From contig NZ_CP014518.1 of NCBI RefSeq assembly GCF_001577305.1, positions 3,968,001-4,032,000 of the forward strand: a stretch of 64,000 nucleotides of DNA. Direction: 5' to 3'. The notes beneath the pieces are model-generated. The model saw only the letters and a list, made by a program, of their open reading frames with translations. It did not search any database and had not been told where the DNA came from. This document shows positions 16,110-24,650 of this stretch, piece by piece. Both the position numbers and the translations under genes were made by a program. Position 1 is the first letter of the stretch, and each line of letters starts with the position of its first letter. This DNA is from Sinomonas atrocyanea (GTDB lineage: Bacteria > Actinomycetota > Actinomycetes > Actinomycetales > Micrococcaceae).

Positions 16110-18173
16110 ATGGACCCGAACCAGCAGCAGAACCCGCCGCAGAACCAGACCGTCGCGGAGCTGATCGCCCGCTCCAACCGCCTGGGCGCGGACAGGCGGA
16201 CCACCAACTACGCCGGCGGGAACACCTCCGCCAAGGGCACCGAGACCGATCCCGTGACCGGCGAGCCGGTCGAGCTGCTGTGGGTCAAGGGCTCCGGCGG
16301 GGACCTCGGGACCCTGAGGGAGGAGAACCTCGCCGTGCTGCGCCTGGACCGCCTCCGCGCGCTGGCGGGGGTGTACCCGGGAGTGGAGCGCGAGGACGAG
16401 ATGGTCGCCGCGTTCGACTACTGCCTCCACGGCAAGGGCGGCGCCGCGCCGTCGATCGACACCGCGATGCACGGCCTCGTCGACGCCGCCCACGTGGACC
16501 ACCTCCACCCGGACGCGGGCATCGCCATCGCGACCGCGGCCGACGGCGAGGCGCTCACCGGCAAGATCTTCGGCGGGAAGGTCGTCTGGGTGCCATGGCG
16601 GCGCCCCGGCTTCCAGCTCGGCCTGGACATCGCCGCGGTCAAGGCCGGCCATCCCGAGGCGGTCGGCACGATCCTCGGCGGCCACGGCATCACCGCGTGG
16701 GGCGCAACGAGCGAGGAGGCCGAGGCCAACTCGCTGTGGATCATCGCCGAGGCCGAGAAGTACCTCGCCGCCAACGGCCGCCCCGAACCGTTCGGCCCCG
16801 CCCTGGAGGGCTACGGCGCCCTGCCCGAGGCCGAGCGCCGCGCCAAGGCCGCCGCCCTCGCCCCCGTGATCCGCGGCCTCGCCTCGACCGACCGGCCCCA
16901 GGCGGGCCACTACACCGACGACCCCCGCGTCCTTCAGTTCCTCGCCTCCGCGGAACACCCCCGCCTGGCGGCCCTGGGCACCTCCTGCCCGGACCACTTC
17001 CTGCGCACCAAGGTCGCCCCCCTCGTCCTCGACCTGCCCGCCGAGGCCTCGATCGAGGACAGCGTCGCCCGGCTCAGGGAGCTCCACGCCGGGTACCGCG
17101 AGGCGTACGCGGCCTACTACCGCCGCCACGCGGACGCCGATTCGCCGGCCATGCGGGGGGCGGACCCGGCCATCGTGCTCATCCCGGGCGTGGGCATGTT
17201 CTCCTACGGCAAGGACAAGCAGACCGCCCGGGTCGCCGGCGAGTTCTACCTCAACGCGATCAACGTCATGCGCGGCGCCGAGGCCGTCTCCTCCTACGCC
17301 CCCATCGAGGAGTCGGAGAAGTTCCGCATCGAGTACTGGGCGCTCGAGGAGGCCAAGCTCGCCCGCCTCCCCCAGCCCAAGTCCCACGCGACCCGGATCG
17401 CCCTGGTGACCGGGGCGGCCTCGGGCATCGGCAAGGCCGTCGCGACCCGCCTCGCCGCCGAGGGCGCGTGCGTTGTCATCGCCGACCTCGACCTCGAGAA
17501 GGCGCAGGCCGCGGCCGCGGAGCTCGGCACCGCCGACGTCGCCATCGGGGTGCGCGCGGACGTGACCGACGCCGACCAGGTCGCCGCCGCGGTCGACGCT
17601 ACGGTGCTGGCCTTCGGCGGGATCGACCTCGTGGTGAACAACGCCGGCCTGTCCATCTCCAAGCCCCTGCTGGAGACCTCCGAGAAGGACTGGGACCTCC
17701 AGCACGACGTCATGGCCAAGGGCTCCTTCCTGGTCTCGCAGGCCGCCGCGAAGGCCATGATCGCCCAGGGCATGGGCGGGGACATCGTGTACATCTCCTC
17801 GAAGAACTCCGTCTTCGCCGGCCCGAACAATATCGCCTACTCCGCCGTCAAGGCCGACCAGGCCCACCAGGTGCGCCTCCTCGCGGCCGAGCTGGGCGAG
17901 CACGGCATCCGCGTCAACGGCATCAACCCCGACGGGGTGGTCCGCGGCTCCGGGATCTTCGCCGGCGGCTGGGGCGCAAAGCGCGCCGCGGTCTACGGGG
18001 TCGAGGAGGACAAGCTCGGCCAGTTCTACGCCCAGCGCACCCTGCTCAAGCGCGAGGTCCTGCCCGAGCACGTCGCCAACGCCGCCGCGGTCCTGACCGG
18101 CAGCGAGCTCTCCCACACAACGGGCCTGCACGTCCCCGTCGACGCCGGCGTCGCCGCCGCCTTCCTCCGATGA
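16110..18173 (+). CDS. Bifunctional rhamnulose-1-phosphate aldolase / L-lactaldehyde dehydrogenase
   Basis: The product is a two-domain enzyme of 687 residues. Residues 1 to about 420 form a class II aldolase domain with HVDHLHP (128-134) and GGHGITAWG. Residues from about 430 to the end form a short-chain dehydrogenase with TGAASGIG (434-441), NNAG, and Tyr577/Lys581 in AYSAVK. This is the RhaE-RhaW fusion known from actinobacteria and Bacillus: rhamnulose-1-P is split to DHAP and L-lactaldehyde, and the latter is oxidised to lactate. I take the ATG at 16110 because the GAGAGGAA at 16091-16098 serves it; the ATG at 16098 lies inside that site. The kinase gene overlaps its stop. Confidence 0.93.
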   Translation: MDPNQQQNPPQNQTVAELIARSNRLGADRRTTNYAGGNTSAKGTETDPVTGEPVELLWVKGSGGDLGTLREENLAVLRLDRLRALAGVYPGVEREDEMVAAFDYCLHGKGGAAPSIDTAMHGLVDAAHVDHLHPDAGIAIATAADGEALTGKIFGGKVVWVPWRRPGFQLGLDIAAVKAGHPEAVGTILGGHGITAWGATSEEAEANSLWIIAEAEKYLAANGRPEPFGPALEGYGALPEAERRAKAAALAPVIRGLASTDRPQAGHYTDDPRVLQFLASAEHPRLAALGTSCPDHFLRTKVAPLVLDLPAEASIEDSVARLRELHAGYREAYAAYYRRHADADSPAMRGADPAIVLIPGVGMFSYGKDKQTARVAGEFYLNAINVMRGAEAVSSYAPIEESEKFRIEYWALEEAKLARLPQPKSHATRIALVTGAASGIGKAVATRLAAEGACVVIADLDLEKAQAAAAELGTADVAIGVRADVTDADQVAAAVDATVLAFGGIDLVVNNAGLSISKPLLETSEKDWDLQHDVMAKGSFLVSQAAAKAMIAQGMGGDIVYISSKNSVFAGPNNIAYSAVKADQAHQVRLLAAELGEHGIRVNGINPDGVVRGSGIFAGGWGAKRAAVYGVEEDKLGQFYAQRTLLKREVLPEHVANAAAVLTGSELSHTTGLHVPVDAGVAAAFLR

Positions 18174-19654
18174 GCACCCGGTCGTTCGTCGCGGTCGACG
18201 TCGGCGCCTCCTCCGGGCGCGTCATCCTCGCCACGGTTTCTCCAGACCGGGGGGCGGACGGCGGCGCGCCCCGCGTTGCGCTCGACGTCGTCCACCGCTT
18301 CCCGAACGGCGTGATCGACGACGGCGTGGACAGCGCGGGCAAGCGAGTCCTGCGCTGGGACCTGCCCGGGATCTTCGCCGAGGTCCAGGATGGCCTCGCG
18401 AAGGCAGGCGAGCTCGCGGCGGAGCGGGGGGTGCGGGTCGAGAGCATCGGCATCGACACGTGGGCGGTCGACTACGGCCTCGTCGACGCGGCCGGCAGGC
18501 TCAAGGAGCCCGTCCACGCGTACCGCGACGCCCGGACCGAGGCCACAGTCCCCGTGGTCCACGAAAAGGTCCCGCCGGAGAAGCTCTACGAGGTGACGGG
18601 CCTGCAGTTCCTGCCGTTCACCACGCTCTACCAGCTCGCCGCGGAGCCGCGGCTCCACGGGTACCAGGCGCTCCTCATCCCGGACCTGCTCGCGTTCTGG
18701 CTCACCGGCTCCCGCCGCACCGAGGAGACCAACGCCTCCACCACCGGGCTCCTCGACGCCCGCACCGGCATCTGGTCGGCGCAGCTGTTCGAGGAGCTCG
18801 GCCTGCCCGAGGGCCTCTTCCCCGAGCTCATCGTCCCCGGCGAGACCTACGGGACGCTTCTCCCCGCGGTAGCCGAGCGCACGGGGCTGCCACCGGACAC
18901 GCCGGTCGTCGCGGTGGGCTCCCACGACACCGCCTCCGCCGTCGCCGCGGTCCCCGCATCCGAGGGCGAGGACGTCGCCTACATCTCCTCGGGCACCTGG
19001 TCCCTCGTGGGCGTCGAACTCGACAAGCCCGTGCTCACCGAGGCCAGCCGCGCGGCGAACTTCACCAACGAGCGCGGAGTGGACGGCACCATCCGCTACC
19101 TGCGCAACGTCGGCGGCCTCTGGCTCCTCTCCGAATCCCAGCGGCAGTGGGCCGCCGAAGGCCGGGAGGCCTCGCTCGAGGCCCTGCTCGCCGCCGCGGC
19201 AGCCCTGCCCGCCGGCGGCCCGCAGATCGATGTCGACGCCGAGGAATTCCTCGCGCCGGACGGCATGCCCGAGCGGATCCGCGCCGCCGCCGCGCGGGCC
19301 GGCACCCCCGGCGGCGAGGTGCTCACGGACGAGCCGGCCGCCGTCGTGCGCTGCATCCTCGACAGCCTCGCCGCCGCCTACGCCCGCACCCTCACCCAGA
19401 CCGCGCAGCTCTCCGGGCGGCGCCCGGGCGCCGTCCACGTGGTCGGCGGAGGTTCGCAGAACGAGCTCCTCTGCCGTCTCACCGCCGCCGCGACCGGGCT
19501 CCCCGTGCTCGCCGGCCCCGTCGAGGCCACCGCCCTCGGCAACATCCTCGTCCAGGCCCGCGCCGCCGGCGCGCTCGACGGCGGCCTCCCCGCCCTCCGC
19601 GCCGCTGTCCGGGCCAGCGTCCAGCTGCGGGAGCACACGGCCGCGGCGGTCTGA
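18170..19654 (+). CDS. rhaB: Rhamnulokinase
   Basis: This is a 494-residue FGGY-family kinase. It opens with the phosphate-1 motif VAVDVGASSGRVIL, has the GIDTWAVDYGL substrate loop, ISSGTWSLVGVEL in the ATPase core and VVGGGSQNELLCRLTA near the C-terminus. These features are specific to RhaB within the family. It phosphorylates L-rhamnulose at O-1. It is the last gene of the operon, joined to the preceding gene by ATGA. Two hairpins lie between it and the convergent next gene. Confidence 0.95.
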   Translation: MSTRSFVAVDVGASSGRVILATVSPDRGADGGAPRVALDVVHRFPNGVIDDGVDSAGKRVLRWDLPGIFAEVQDGLAKAGELAAERGVRVESIGIDTWAVDYGLVDAAGRLKEPVHAYRDARTEATVPVVHEKVPPEKLYEVTGLQFLPFTTLYQLAAEPRLHGYQALLIPDLLAFWLTGSRRTEETNASTTGLLDARTGIWSAQLFEELGLPEGLFPELIVPGETYGTLLPAVAERTGLPPDTPVVAVGSHDTASAVAAVPASEGEDVAYISSGTWSLVGVELDKPVLTEASRAANFTNERGVDGTIRYLRNVGGLWLLSESQRQWAAEGREASLEALLAAAAALPAGGPQIDVDAEEFLAPDGMPERIRAAAARAGTPGGEVLTDEPAAVVRCILDSLAAAYARTLTQTAQLSGRRPGAVHVVGGGSQNELLCRLTAAATGLPVLAGPVEATALGNILVQARAAGALDGGLPALRAAVRASVQLREHTAAAV

Positions 19655-19672
19655 TCGGCCTCGAGGGCGAAG

Positions 19673-19713
19673 GAGGAGGCGCCTCCTCGCGAGCAGGACG
19701 CCCCGAGGGCGTC
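19673..19713. terminator. Hairpins between convergent rhaB and oxidoreductase genes
   Basis: A 16-bp perfect palindrome (GAGGAGGCGCCTCCTC, 19673-19688) is followed by a second stem-loop at 19697-19713 (GACGCCC, loop CGA, GGGCGTC). There is no T-run. The location between two converging genes suits bidirectional termination. Confidence 0.5.
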
Positions 19714-19746
19714 TCGGGTGCGACGAGGCGTCTGGCGGCGCCGCGC

Positions 19747-20412
19747 CTACGCCGCCGCAGCGCTCCCGGCGCCCGACGCCGCGTGGCGCCCGAGCGCCCC
19801 GGCCAGCCCCGCGGCGTCGTGCGCCCCGGCGAAGGCCTCGGTGCCCGGCTCGAGGGCTCGCCCGGCGGCGAGGGACCCGGCATCGACGGCGTCGTAGCCG
19901 AGGGCGTCGATGAAGGCGAGCACGCGCCCGCGGGCGTCGGGGTCGTCCCCCGCGACGGCGAGGGCGCGGCGGCCCGGGGAGCCCGCGGGGCAGCCGTCCG
20001 CCTCGAGCTCGTGGTAGCCGATGTGGTTGAGCGTCTTGACCACGTGCGAGGCGGCGAGGAAGTCCTGGATCACCTCGGAGGAACCGCGGCCTGCCAGCTC
20101 GGGCATGGTCCCGTCCGTCGGCTCCCAGTAGTTCATGGCGTCGATGACCACCCGGCCGGCGAGAGCGGCGGAGTCGAGAGTGCGGTACTTGTGCAGCGGC
20201 AGGGCCAGGACCACGAGGTCCGCCTGGGCAGCCTCGGCCGCCGTCACCGCGAGCGCGCCGGGGGTGATGATCTCCACGATGAGCGCGATGTCCTCGACCG
20301 GCTTCGCGGTGGCGATCCGCACCTCGAACCGGGCCTTGAGGGCCTCCCGGGCCACGGCGGTGCCGACGCGGCCCGCCCCGAGGATGCCGATGCTCCTGAT
20401 GCCCTGCTCCAT
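19747..20412 (-). CDS. NADPH-dependent F420-reductase-like oxidoreductase
   Basis: This is a 221-residue Rossmann protein of the NADP-oxidoreductase, coenzyme F420-dependent family. The N-terminal GILGAGRVGTAV (9-20) is the nucleotide loop, followed by VVLALPLHKYRTL and VIDAMNYWEP. The C-terminal half holds VVKTLNHIGYHEL, where the family binds its second substrate. The precise substrate (F420, a dinucleotide or another oxidant) is not evident. It converges with rhaB and is divergent from a short-chain dehydrogenase gene. Confidence 0.85.
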   Translation of the reverse strand: MEQGIRSIGILGAGRVGTAVAREALKARFEVRIATAKPVEDIALIVEIITPGALAVTAAEAAQADLVVLALPLHKYRTLDSAALAGRVVIDAMNYWEPTDGTMPELAGRGSSEVIQDFLAASHVVKTLNHIGYHELEADGCPAGSPGRRALAVAGDDPDARGRVLAFIDALGYDAVDAGSLAAGRALEPGTEAFAGAHDAAGLAGALGRHAASGAGSAAAA

Positions 20413-20607
20413 GCTGCTGCGCTCCGTCGATGTTGTGGACTCGTCAACTACCTGTCTGGGTCAACGCCGCCGCGCTCCCCCGCATTCCGCACGCGGCGGG
20501 GGCCGTTCGGTCCTATCCGGGCCGAGGCCTGCGTGGAATGCTGGCCGCATGCCGCGGATCCCGCGCACACCCGCGAGACAGTTCCCGCCGAATCCGAGGA
20601 GGCCGCC

Positions 20608-21378
20608 GTGCCCGAGTGGGAGGAAGTCATCACCCCGGGCCGTTTCGACGGCCAGACGGTCATCGTCACCGGAGCCGGCTCCGGAATTGGACGGGCGACG
20701 GCGCTCCGGGTCGCCAAGGAAGGCGGTCGGGTCATCGCCGGTGATGTGAGCCAGGAGAGGCTCGACGACCTTGTCGCCGAAGTCCCGGACCTGGGGATCG
20801 TCCCGGTCGCCGGGGACGTCAGCGCCGAGGACTCCGTGCAGCGGCTCGTGGCGGCCGCTGGGGGGCGGGTGGACGCCCTGGCCAACGTGGCCGGGATCAT
20901 GGACCACTTCCACGGCCTGCACGAGCTTCCCGACGAGATCTGGGAGCGGGTCATGGCGGTCAACGTCACCTCGGTGGTGCGGCTTTCGCGCGCCGTGCTG
21001 CCCCTGATGCTCGGGGCCGGCCGCGGGTCGATCGTGAACGTCTCCTCCGAGGCCGGCCTGCGCGGCTCCGCGGCGGGGGCGGCCTACACCGCGTCGAAGC
21101 ACGCGGTGAATGGGCTGACTAGGAGCGCCGCGGTCATGTACGGGCGCAAGGGCATCCGGGTCAACGCCGTGGCCCCCGGCGCCACGGTCACCCACATCGA
21201 GGCGCCCATGGACTCCGACCTGGCCAAGGAGGTCATCGCGCCGCTGTTCGGCGCAGTCCTCCCGCCCGCGGCCCAGGCCTCCGAGCTGGCGGCCTCCATC
21301 ACCTTCCTGCTCAGCAGGGATGCGACCAACATCAACGGCGTGGTCCTCGCCTCGGACAACGGCTGGAACGCGATCTAG
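20608..21378 (+). CDS. SDR-family oxidoreductase
   Basis: This is a 256-residue classical short-chain dehydrogenase with TGAGSGIG (21-28), NVAG in place of NNAG (93-96), and the YTASK catalytic pair Tyr160/Lys164. The GTG start at 20608 is set by GAGGAGG a few bases upstream; the much longer open frame upstream lacks a ribosome-binding site and runs through rhaB in another frame. The substrate is unknown. It stands alone on the plus strand, divergent from the F420-type reductase. Confidence 0.88.
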   Translation: MPEWEEVITPGRFDGQTVIVTGAGSGIGRATALRVAKEGGRVIAGDVSQERLDDLVAEVPDLGIVPVAGDVSAEDSVQRLVAAAGGRVDALANVAGIMDHFHGLHELPDEIWERVMAVNVTSVVRLSRAVLPLMLGAGRGSIVNVSSEAGLRGSAAGAAYTASKHAVNGLTRSAAVMYGRKGIRVNAVAPGATVTHIEAPMDSDLAKEVIAPLFGAVLPPAAQASELAASITFLLSRDATNINGVVLASDNGWNAI

Positions 21379-21481
21379 CCGGAGCCGCCGGGGCCCGCGG
21401 GCCCCTTGGACGGTTTGCCGCCGCGCGGACGGGTAGTGGTTACGGATACGCAGGACGCAGAGCCGAAGGAAGGACAGGACA

Positions 21482-21640
21482 GTGAAGCGGCGAGCGACCG
21501 TGCATGAGCACCGGCAGGAATGGATCCGCAGGCAGAGGGACGAGAGCGACTCCGCGCGGGGCGGCCAGCCCCCGCAGGACCGCTCCTCCCGCCAGGACCG
21601 CGACGACGCGGACCCGGGACGCGACCGACGGGCCGCCTAG
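21482..21640 (+). CDS. Small charged protein (52 aa), hypothetical
   Basis: The GTG at 21482, preceded by GAAGGAAGGA, opens a 52-residue frame rich in Arg, Asp and Gln (MKRRATVHEHRQEWIRRQRD at the start, with the GTG read as Met). It is probably disordered. The ribosome-binding site and snug fit between two genes support expression, but the composition is easily produced by chance in GC-rich DNA. No family was recognised. Confidence 0.45.
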   Translation: MKRRATVHEHRQEWIRRQRDESDSARGGQPPQDRSSRQDRDDADPGRDRRAA

Positions 21641-21666
21641 GCCCCCTTCCCGGCTAGGATCCGGGC

Positions 21667-21945
21667 ATGGAATTCGTGGTGTTCTACACCCTGCGCGAGG
21701 GCGCCGACCGGGCTCGCGTGCTCGAGGTCTATCCGCGCCACAAGGCCTACTACGAGGCCTTCCGGGCCCACGGCGGCGGCCTCCTCGCGCTCGGCCCGTT
21801 CCAGACACCGGACCCCGCGGCCAGCTCCATGGGGCTCTTCAGCTCGCGCGAGGACGCCGAGCGGTTCATCGCCGACGACCCGTTCGTGCTCGAGGGCCTG
21901 GCCGAGCCGCGCGTGCTCGAATGGAACGCCGTGCGCTTCACCTAG
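21667..21945 (+). CDS. YciI-family protein
   Basis: The 92 residues match the small YCII fold: FVVFYTLREGADRARVLEVYPRHKAYYEAF is the first strand-helix unit (quoted in parts), then a GPF turn and SREDAERFIADDPF. The family has an active-site-like His/Asp pair, here His in YPRHKAYY and Asp in ADDPF. Its general role is a stress- or catabolism-associated small enzyme or binding protein. It is followed by a strong terminator hairpin. Confidence 0.85.
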   Translation: MEFVVFYTLREGADRARVLEVYPRHKAYYEAFRAHGGGLLALGPFQTPDPAASSMGLFSSREDAERFIADDPFVLEGLAEPRVLEWNAVRFT

Positions 21946-21976
21946 GCCCCGGGCCCCTGCGGGGCGCCACCGCAGC

Positions 21977-22008
21977 GGCGCGCCGCACCCGGAAAGGTGC
22001 GGCGCGCC
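21977..22008. terminator. Strong bidirectional terminator hairpin
   Basis: A perfect 13-bp stem (GGCGCGCCGCACC) with a 6-nt loop CGGAAA sits between the YciI gene and the convergent alcohol dehydrogenase gene. Confidence 0.85.
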
Positions 22009-22062
22009 GTCGTGCGTCCGAGCGGACGCGCAGAGAGGCGCAGCCCGCTCGGGACGCGGCCG

Positions 22063-23103
22063 TCAGAACGTCGCGGCGTCGATGACGAAGCGGTAGCGGA
22101 CGTCCGAGGCGAGCACGCGCTCGTAGGCCTCGTTGATCTGCTCCGCGGGGATCAGCTCGATGTCCGCGCCGAAGCCGTGCTCGGCACAGAAGTCCAGCAT
22201 CTCCTGGGTCTCGCGGATGCCGCCGATCATCGACCCGGCGAGGGTCTTGCCGCCGCCGATCAGGCTGAAGGCGTTGACGGCGAGGGACTCCGGCGGGGCC
22301 CCCACGCTGACCATGGCGCCGCCCGCGGCGAGCAGGCCGAGGTAGGCGTTGAGGTCGATCGGGGCGCTGACGGTGTTGAGGATGACGTCGAACGTGCCCG
22401 CGAGCTTCTCGAACGTCTCGGGATCGGACGTGGCGTAGTAGTGGTCCGCGCCGAGCCGCAGCCCGTCCTCCTTCTTCTTCAGCGACTGCGAGAGCACGGT
22501 GACCTCGGCGCCCATGGCGTGGGCGATCTTGACGCCCATGTGGCCCAGGCCGCCCAGGCCCACCACGGCCACCTTCTTGCCCGGGCCCGCGCCCCAGCGG
22601 TTCAGCGGCGAGTACGTGGTGATGCCCGCGCACAGGAGCGGGGTCGCGACGTCGAGGTCGAGGCCGTCCGGGATCCGCAGGACGAAGTCCTCGGTCACCA
22701 CCACGTGGGTCGAGTAGCCGCCCTGGGTGATGGTGCCGTCGCGGTCCACGGCACCGTAGGTGCCGACGTTGCCCTCGAGGCAGTACTGCTCGTTGCCCTT
22801 CTCGCAGTTCACGCAGTGGCCGCACGAGTTGACCATGCAGCCCACGCCGACGCGGTCGCCGACGGTGTGCTTGGTCACCTCGTTGCCGACCTCGGTGACG
22901 ACGCCCGCGATCTCGTGCCCGGGCGTGAGCGGGTACTGCTGGGGGCCCCAGTCCCCGCGGACCGTGTGGATGTCAGAGTGGCAGATGCCGGCGTACTTGA
23001 TCTCGATGAGGACATCATGCGGGCCAAGCTCGCGGCGCTCGATGGTGGTCTTGACGAGCGGCTCAGCGGCGCCCGGTGCTGCGTAGGCATTGACGGTGGG
23101 CAT
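22063..23103 (-). CDS. Zinc-dependent NAD(P) alcohol dehydrogenase (AdhC/CAD type)
   Basis: This is a 346-residue medium-chain dehydrogenase. Catalytic zinc ligands are Cys41 (GICHSDIH) and His63 (PGHE). The structural zinc site has four cysteines at 94, 97, 100 and 108. The nucleotide loop is GLGGLGHMG. The cinnamyl-alcohol-dehydrogenase-like group usually reduces aldehydes with NADPH. The start MPTVNAYAAP at 23103 is preferred to the longer frame, which would begin in the divergent promoter region. The substrate is not evident. Confidence 0.92.
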   Translation of the reverse strand: MPTVNAYAAPGAAEPLVKTTIERRELGPHDVLIEIKYAGICHSDIHTVRGDWGPQQYPLTPGHEIAGVVTEVGNEVTKHTVGDRVGVGCMVNSCGHCVNCEKGNEQYCLEGNVGTYGAVDRDGTITQGGYSTHVVVTEDFVLRIPDGLDLDVATPLLCAGITTYSPLNRWGAGPGKKVAVVGLGGLGHMGVKIAHAMGAEVTVLSQSLKKKEDGLRLGADHYYATSDPETFEKLAGTFDVILNTVSAPIDLNAYLGLLAAGGAMVSVGAPPESLAVNAFSLIGGGKTLAGSMIGGIRETQEMLDFCAEHGFGADIELIPAEQINEAYERVLASDVRYRFVIDAATF

Positions 23104-23129
23104 GGTGACTCCAATCCGTAGGGTGTTGA

Positions 23130-23149
23130 GTTTGCTTGATGCGGCAAAC
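23130..23149. promoter_or_regulatory. Inverted repeat upstream of the alcohol dehydrogenase
   Basis: GTTTGC and GCAAAC arms are separated by 8 bp in the 113-bp space between two divergent genes. It may be an operator; no linked regulator is apparent. Confidence 0.3.
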
Positions 23150-23216
23150 ATCGCCCAGCATCCTACGCTACTCAGGGGTACAGTCGCATCATCCAGCGCG
23201 CTGCGAGGAGGCGGGC

Positions 23217-24032
23217 ATGGCTGTTCCGGACCGCTTCGGGCTGCTTCCTGCGGGGCCGCTGCTGCTCACCACGGAGGAGACGCGCCTCCTGTGGGCGTTC
23301 GTCCACGGCGACATCATGGACGCCGCGGTGCGGTCCTGGCTGCGCGCCTCGCTGGGCTTCTGCCCCCGGCACACGTGGGCGTACGCGGTGGTGGAGATCG
23401 AGCTGTGGGAGGCCGGGGTCGGCGGCCGGGGCGGCCACCAGCCCTTCGACGTGTGCGTCCTCTACGAGGACCTCTGCCGCACCCTGTCCGCCCGGCTGGG
23501 CCGGCCGCGCGGGTGGGGGCGCCGCGCCGAGGCCGCCCTCGTCCCCTCGCGCCGGTGCTACCTGTGCGCGCAGCTCGCCGGGGCGCCGCGGGAGGGGTTC
23601 GCGCTCGGGTATGCGAATTCGAACAGCGCGGCGCTGGCCGCCGAGGCGAACCTCCTGCGCCACACCCGCCGCTGGTGCGAGGCCACGGCGGACGAGTGGG
23701 CGCCCGCCGCCTGCCCGGCCTGCCTCGGCGCCGCCGCCGGCGCCGCCGCCGGGACGCACGACGACGGCGCGCGCCTCTGCCGCCTCCACCTCGCCGAGGC
23801 GGTGCGAAGGGTGGCGGGCGACGACGCGCGGGCCGGCGCGCTGCTGTCCGCGGCTTCCGCCCGGCTCGCCTCGAGCGCCCAGGGCCTGACCGTCCTGGCG
23901 CGCTCGATGACCGCCGCGGGGGCGCCCGCCGACGCCCGGACGGAGGCGAGCTGGATCGAGGCCCTGGGCTTCTTCGGCGGCTGGCAGTTCCCGGCGTTCC
24001 TCGCCGGGATCCGGGCGGACGGCGCCCCCTGA
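23217..24032 (+). CDS. Uncharacterised Cys/His-rich protein (DUF6062-like)
   Basis: The product has 271 residues and no catalytic motif that I know. It has two repeated motif pairs: FCPRH (48-52) with CYLC (114-117), and CPAC (166-169) with LCRLH (187-191). The arrangement suggests a duplicated metal-binding unit in which each site uses a CxxC and an FC/LC-x-x-H. A similar pattern occurs in proteins annotated DUF6062, but the match is from memory. GAGGAGG precedes the ATG at 23217. It is divergent from the alcohol dehydrogenase and convergent with a VOC protein. Function unknown. Confidence 0.7.
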   Translation: MAVPDRFGLLPAGPLLLTTEETRLLWAFVHGDIMDAAVRSWLRASLGFCPRHTWAYAVVEIELWEAGVGGRGGHQPFDVCVLYEDLCRTLSARLGRPRGWGRRAEAALVPSRRCYLCAQLAGAPREGFALGYANSNSAALAAEANLLRHTRRWCEATADEWAPAACPACLGAAAGAAAGTHDDGARLCRLHLAEAVRRVAGDDARAGALLSAASARLASSAQGLTVLARSMTAAGAPADARTEASWIEALGFFGGWQFPAFLAGIRADGAP

Positions 24033-24039
24033 AGGCGCT

Positions 24040-24582
24040 TCAGCCGCCCAGCGACGCGGCCCACGCCTCGATGCGGGCCTTCACCTCGTCATCGGAGAGG
24101 TCCTCCACGCGGGTCATGATGGACCAGCGGATGCCGAACGGGTCGCGGATGCTCGCGAAGCGGTCCCCCGAGACGAAGTCCGTGGCGGGCTCCCGGACGG
24201 TGGCACCGCCGGCGACGGCCCGGTCCACGGCGGCGTCCACATCCGGGACGTAGACGGCCAGGGAATAGCAGTCGTCGTCCCCCGCCGGCGGGAGCACGAG
24301 GTGGTACTGCGGATTCGCGTCGCCGAGCTCGAGCCGGCCGGACGGGAAGTCCAGGACGGCGTGCGCCACGAGGGGCCGTCCGTCGGCGCCGGGCATGTCG
24401 GTCCGGGAGAGGAGGCGCGCGCCGAACACGGCCCCGTAGAAGCCGATCGCGGCCTCGGCGCCGTCCACCACGATGAACGGCGTCAGCGAGGTCGAGCCGC
24501 GCGGCATGCCGTTGACGGTGTGCTCGCCGTTGGCGGCGCGGCTGCCCGGAGCGGTGCTGGTCTCTTCTGTCTGTTCGCTCAT
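24040..24582 (-). CDS. VOC-family (PhnB/glyoxalase-like) protein
   Basis: The protein has 180 residues with an N-terminal disordered arm of about 30 and then a vicinal-oxygen-chelate fold. TPFIVVDGAEAAIGFYGAVFGA starts the first beta-alpha unit (quoted in part), RLELGD and VYVPDVDAAVDRAVAGGA follow, and FGIRWSI ends the barrel. This is the pattern of the PhnB-like group with unassigned substrate. It converges with the Cys-rich gene by 7 bp and is divergent from an AraC regulator. Confidence 0.85.
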   Translation of the reverse strand: MSEQTEETSTAPGSRAANGEHTVNGMPRGSTSLTPFIVVDGAEAAIGFYGAVFGARLLSRTDMPGADGRPLVAHAVLDFPSGRLELGDANPQYHLVLPPAGDDDCYSLAVYVPDVDAAVDRAVAGGATVREPATDFVSGDRFASIRDPFGIRWSIMTRVEDLSDDEVKARIEAWAASLGG

Positions 24583-24650
24583 GCGGCCACGCTAGCCGCG
24601 CCCGCGGGCAGCGCTCTTGAAGAATCCCGCCACCGCCTAGGCTGTGGCCT

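Noticed and set aside
16032..18131. A 699-codon minus-strand frame opposite the aldolase/dehydrogenase gene
   Set aside because: The residues are Gly/Val/Asp/Arg-biased, mirroring the real gene's codons, with no recognisable domain and no ribosome-binding site.
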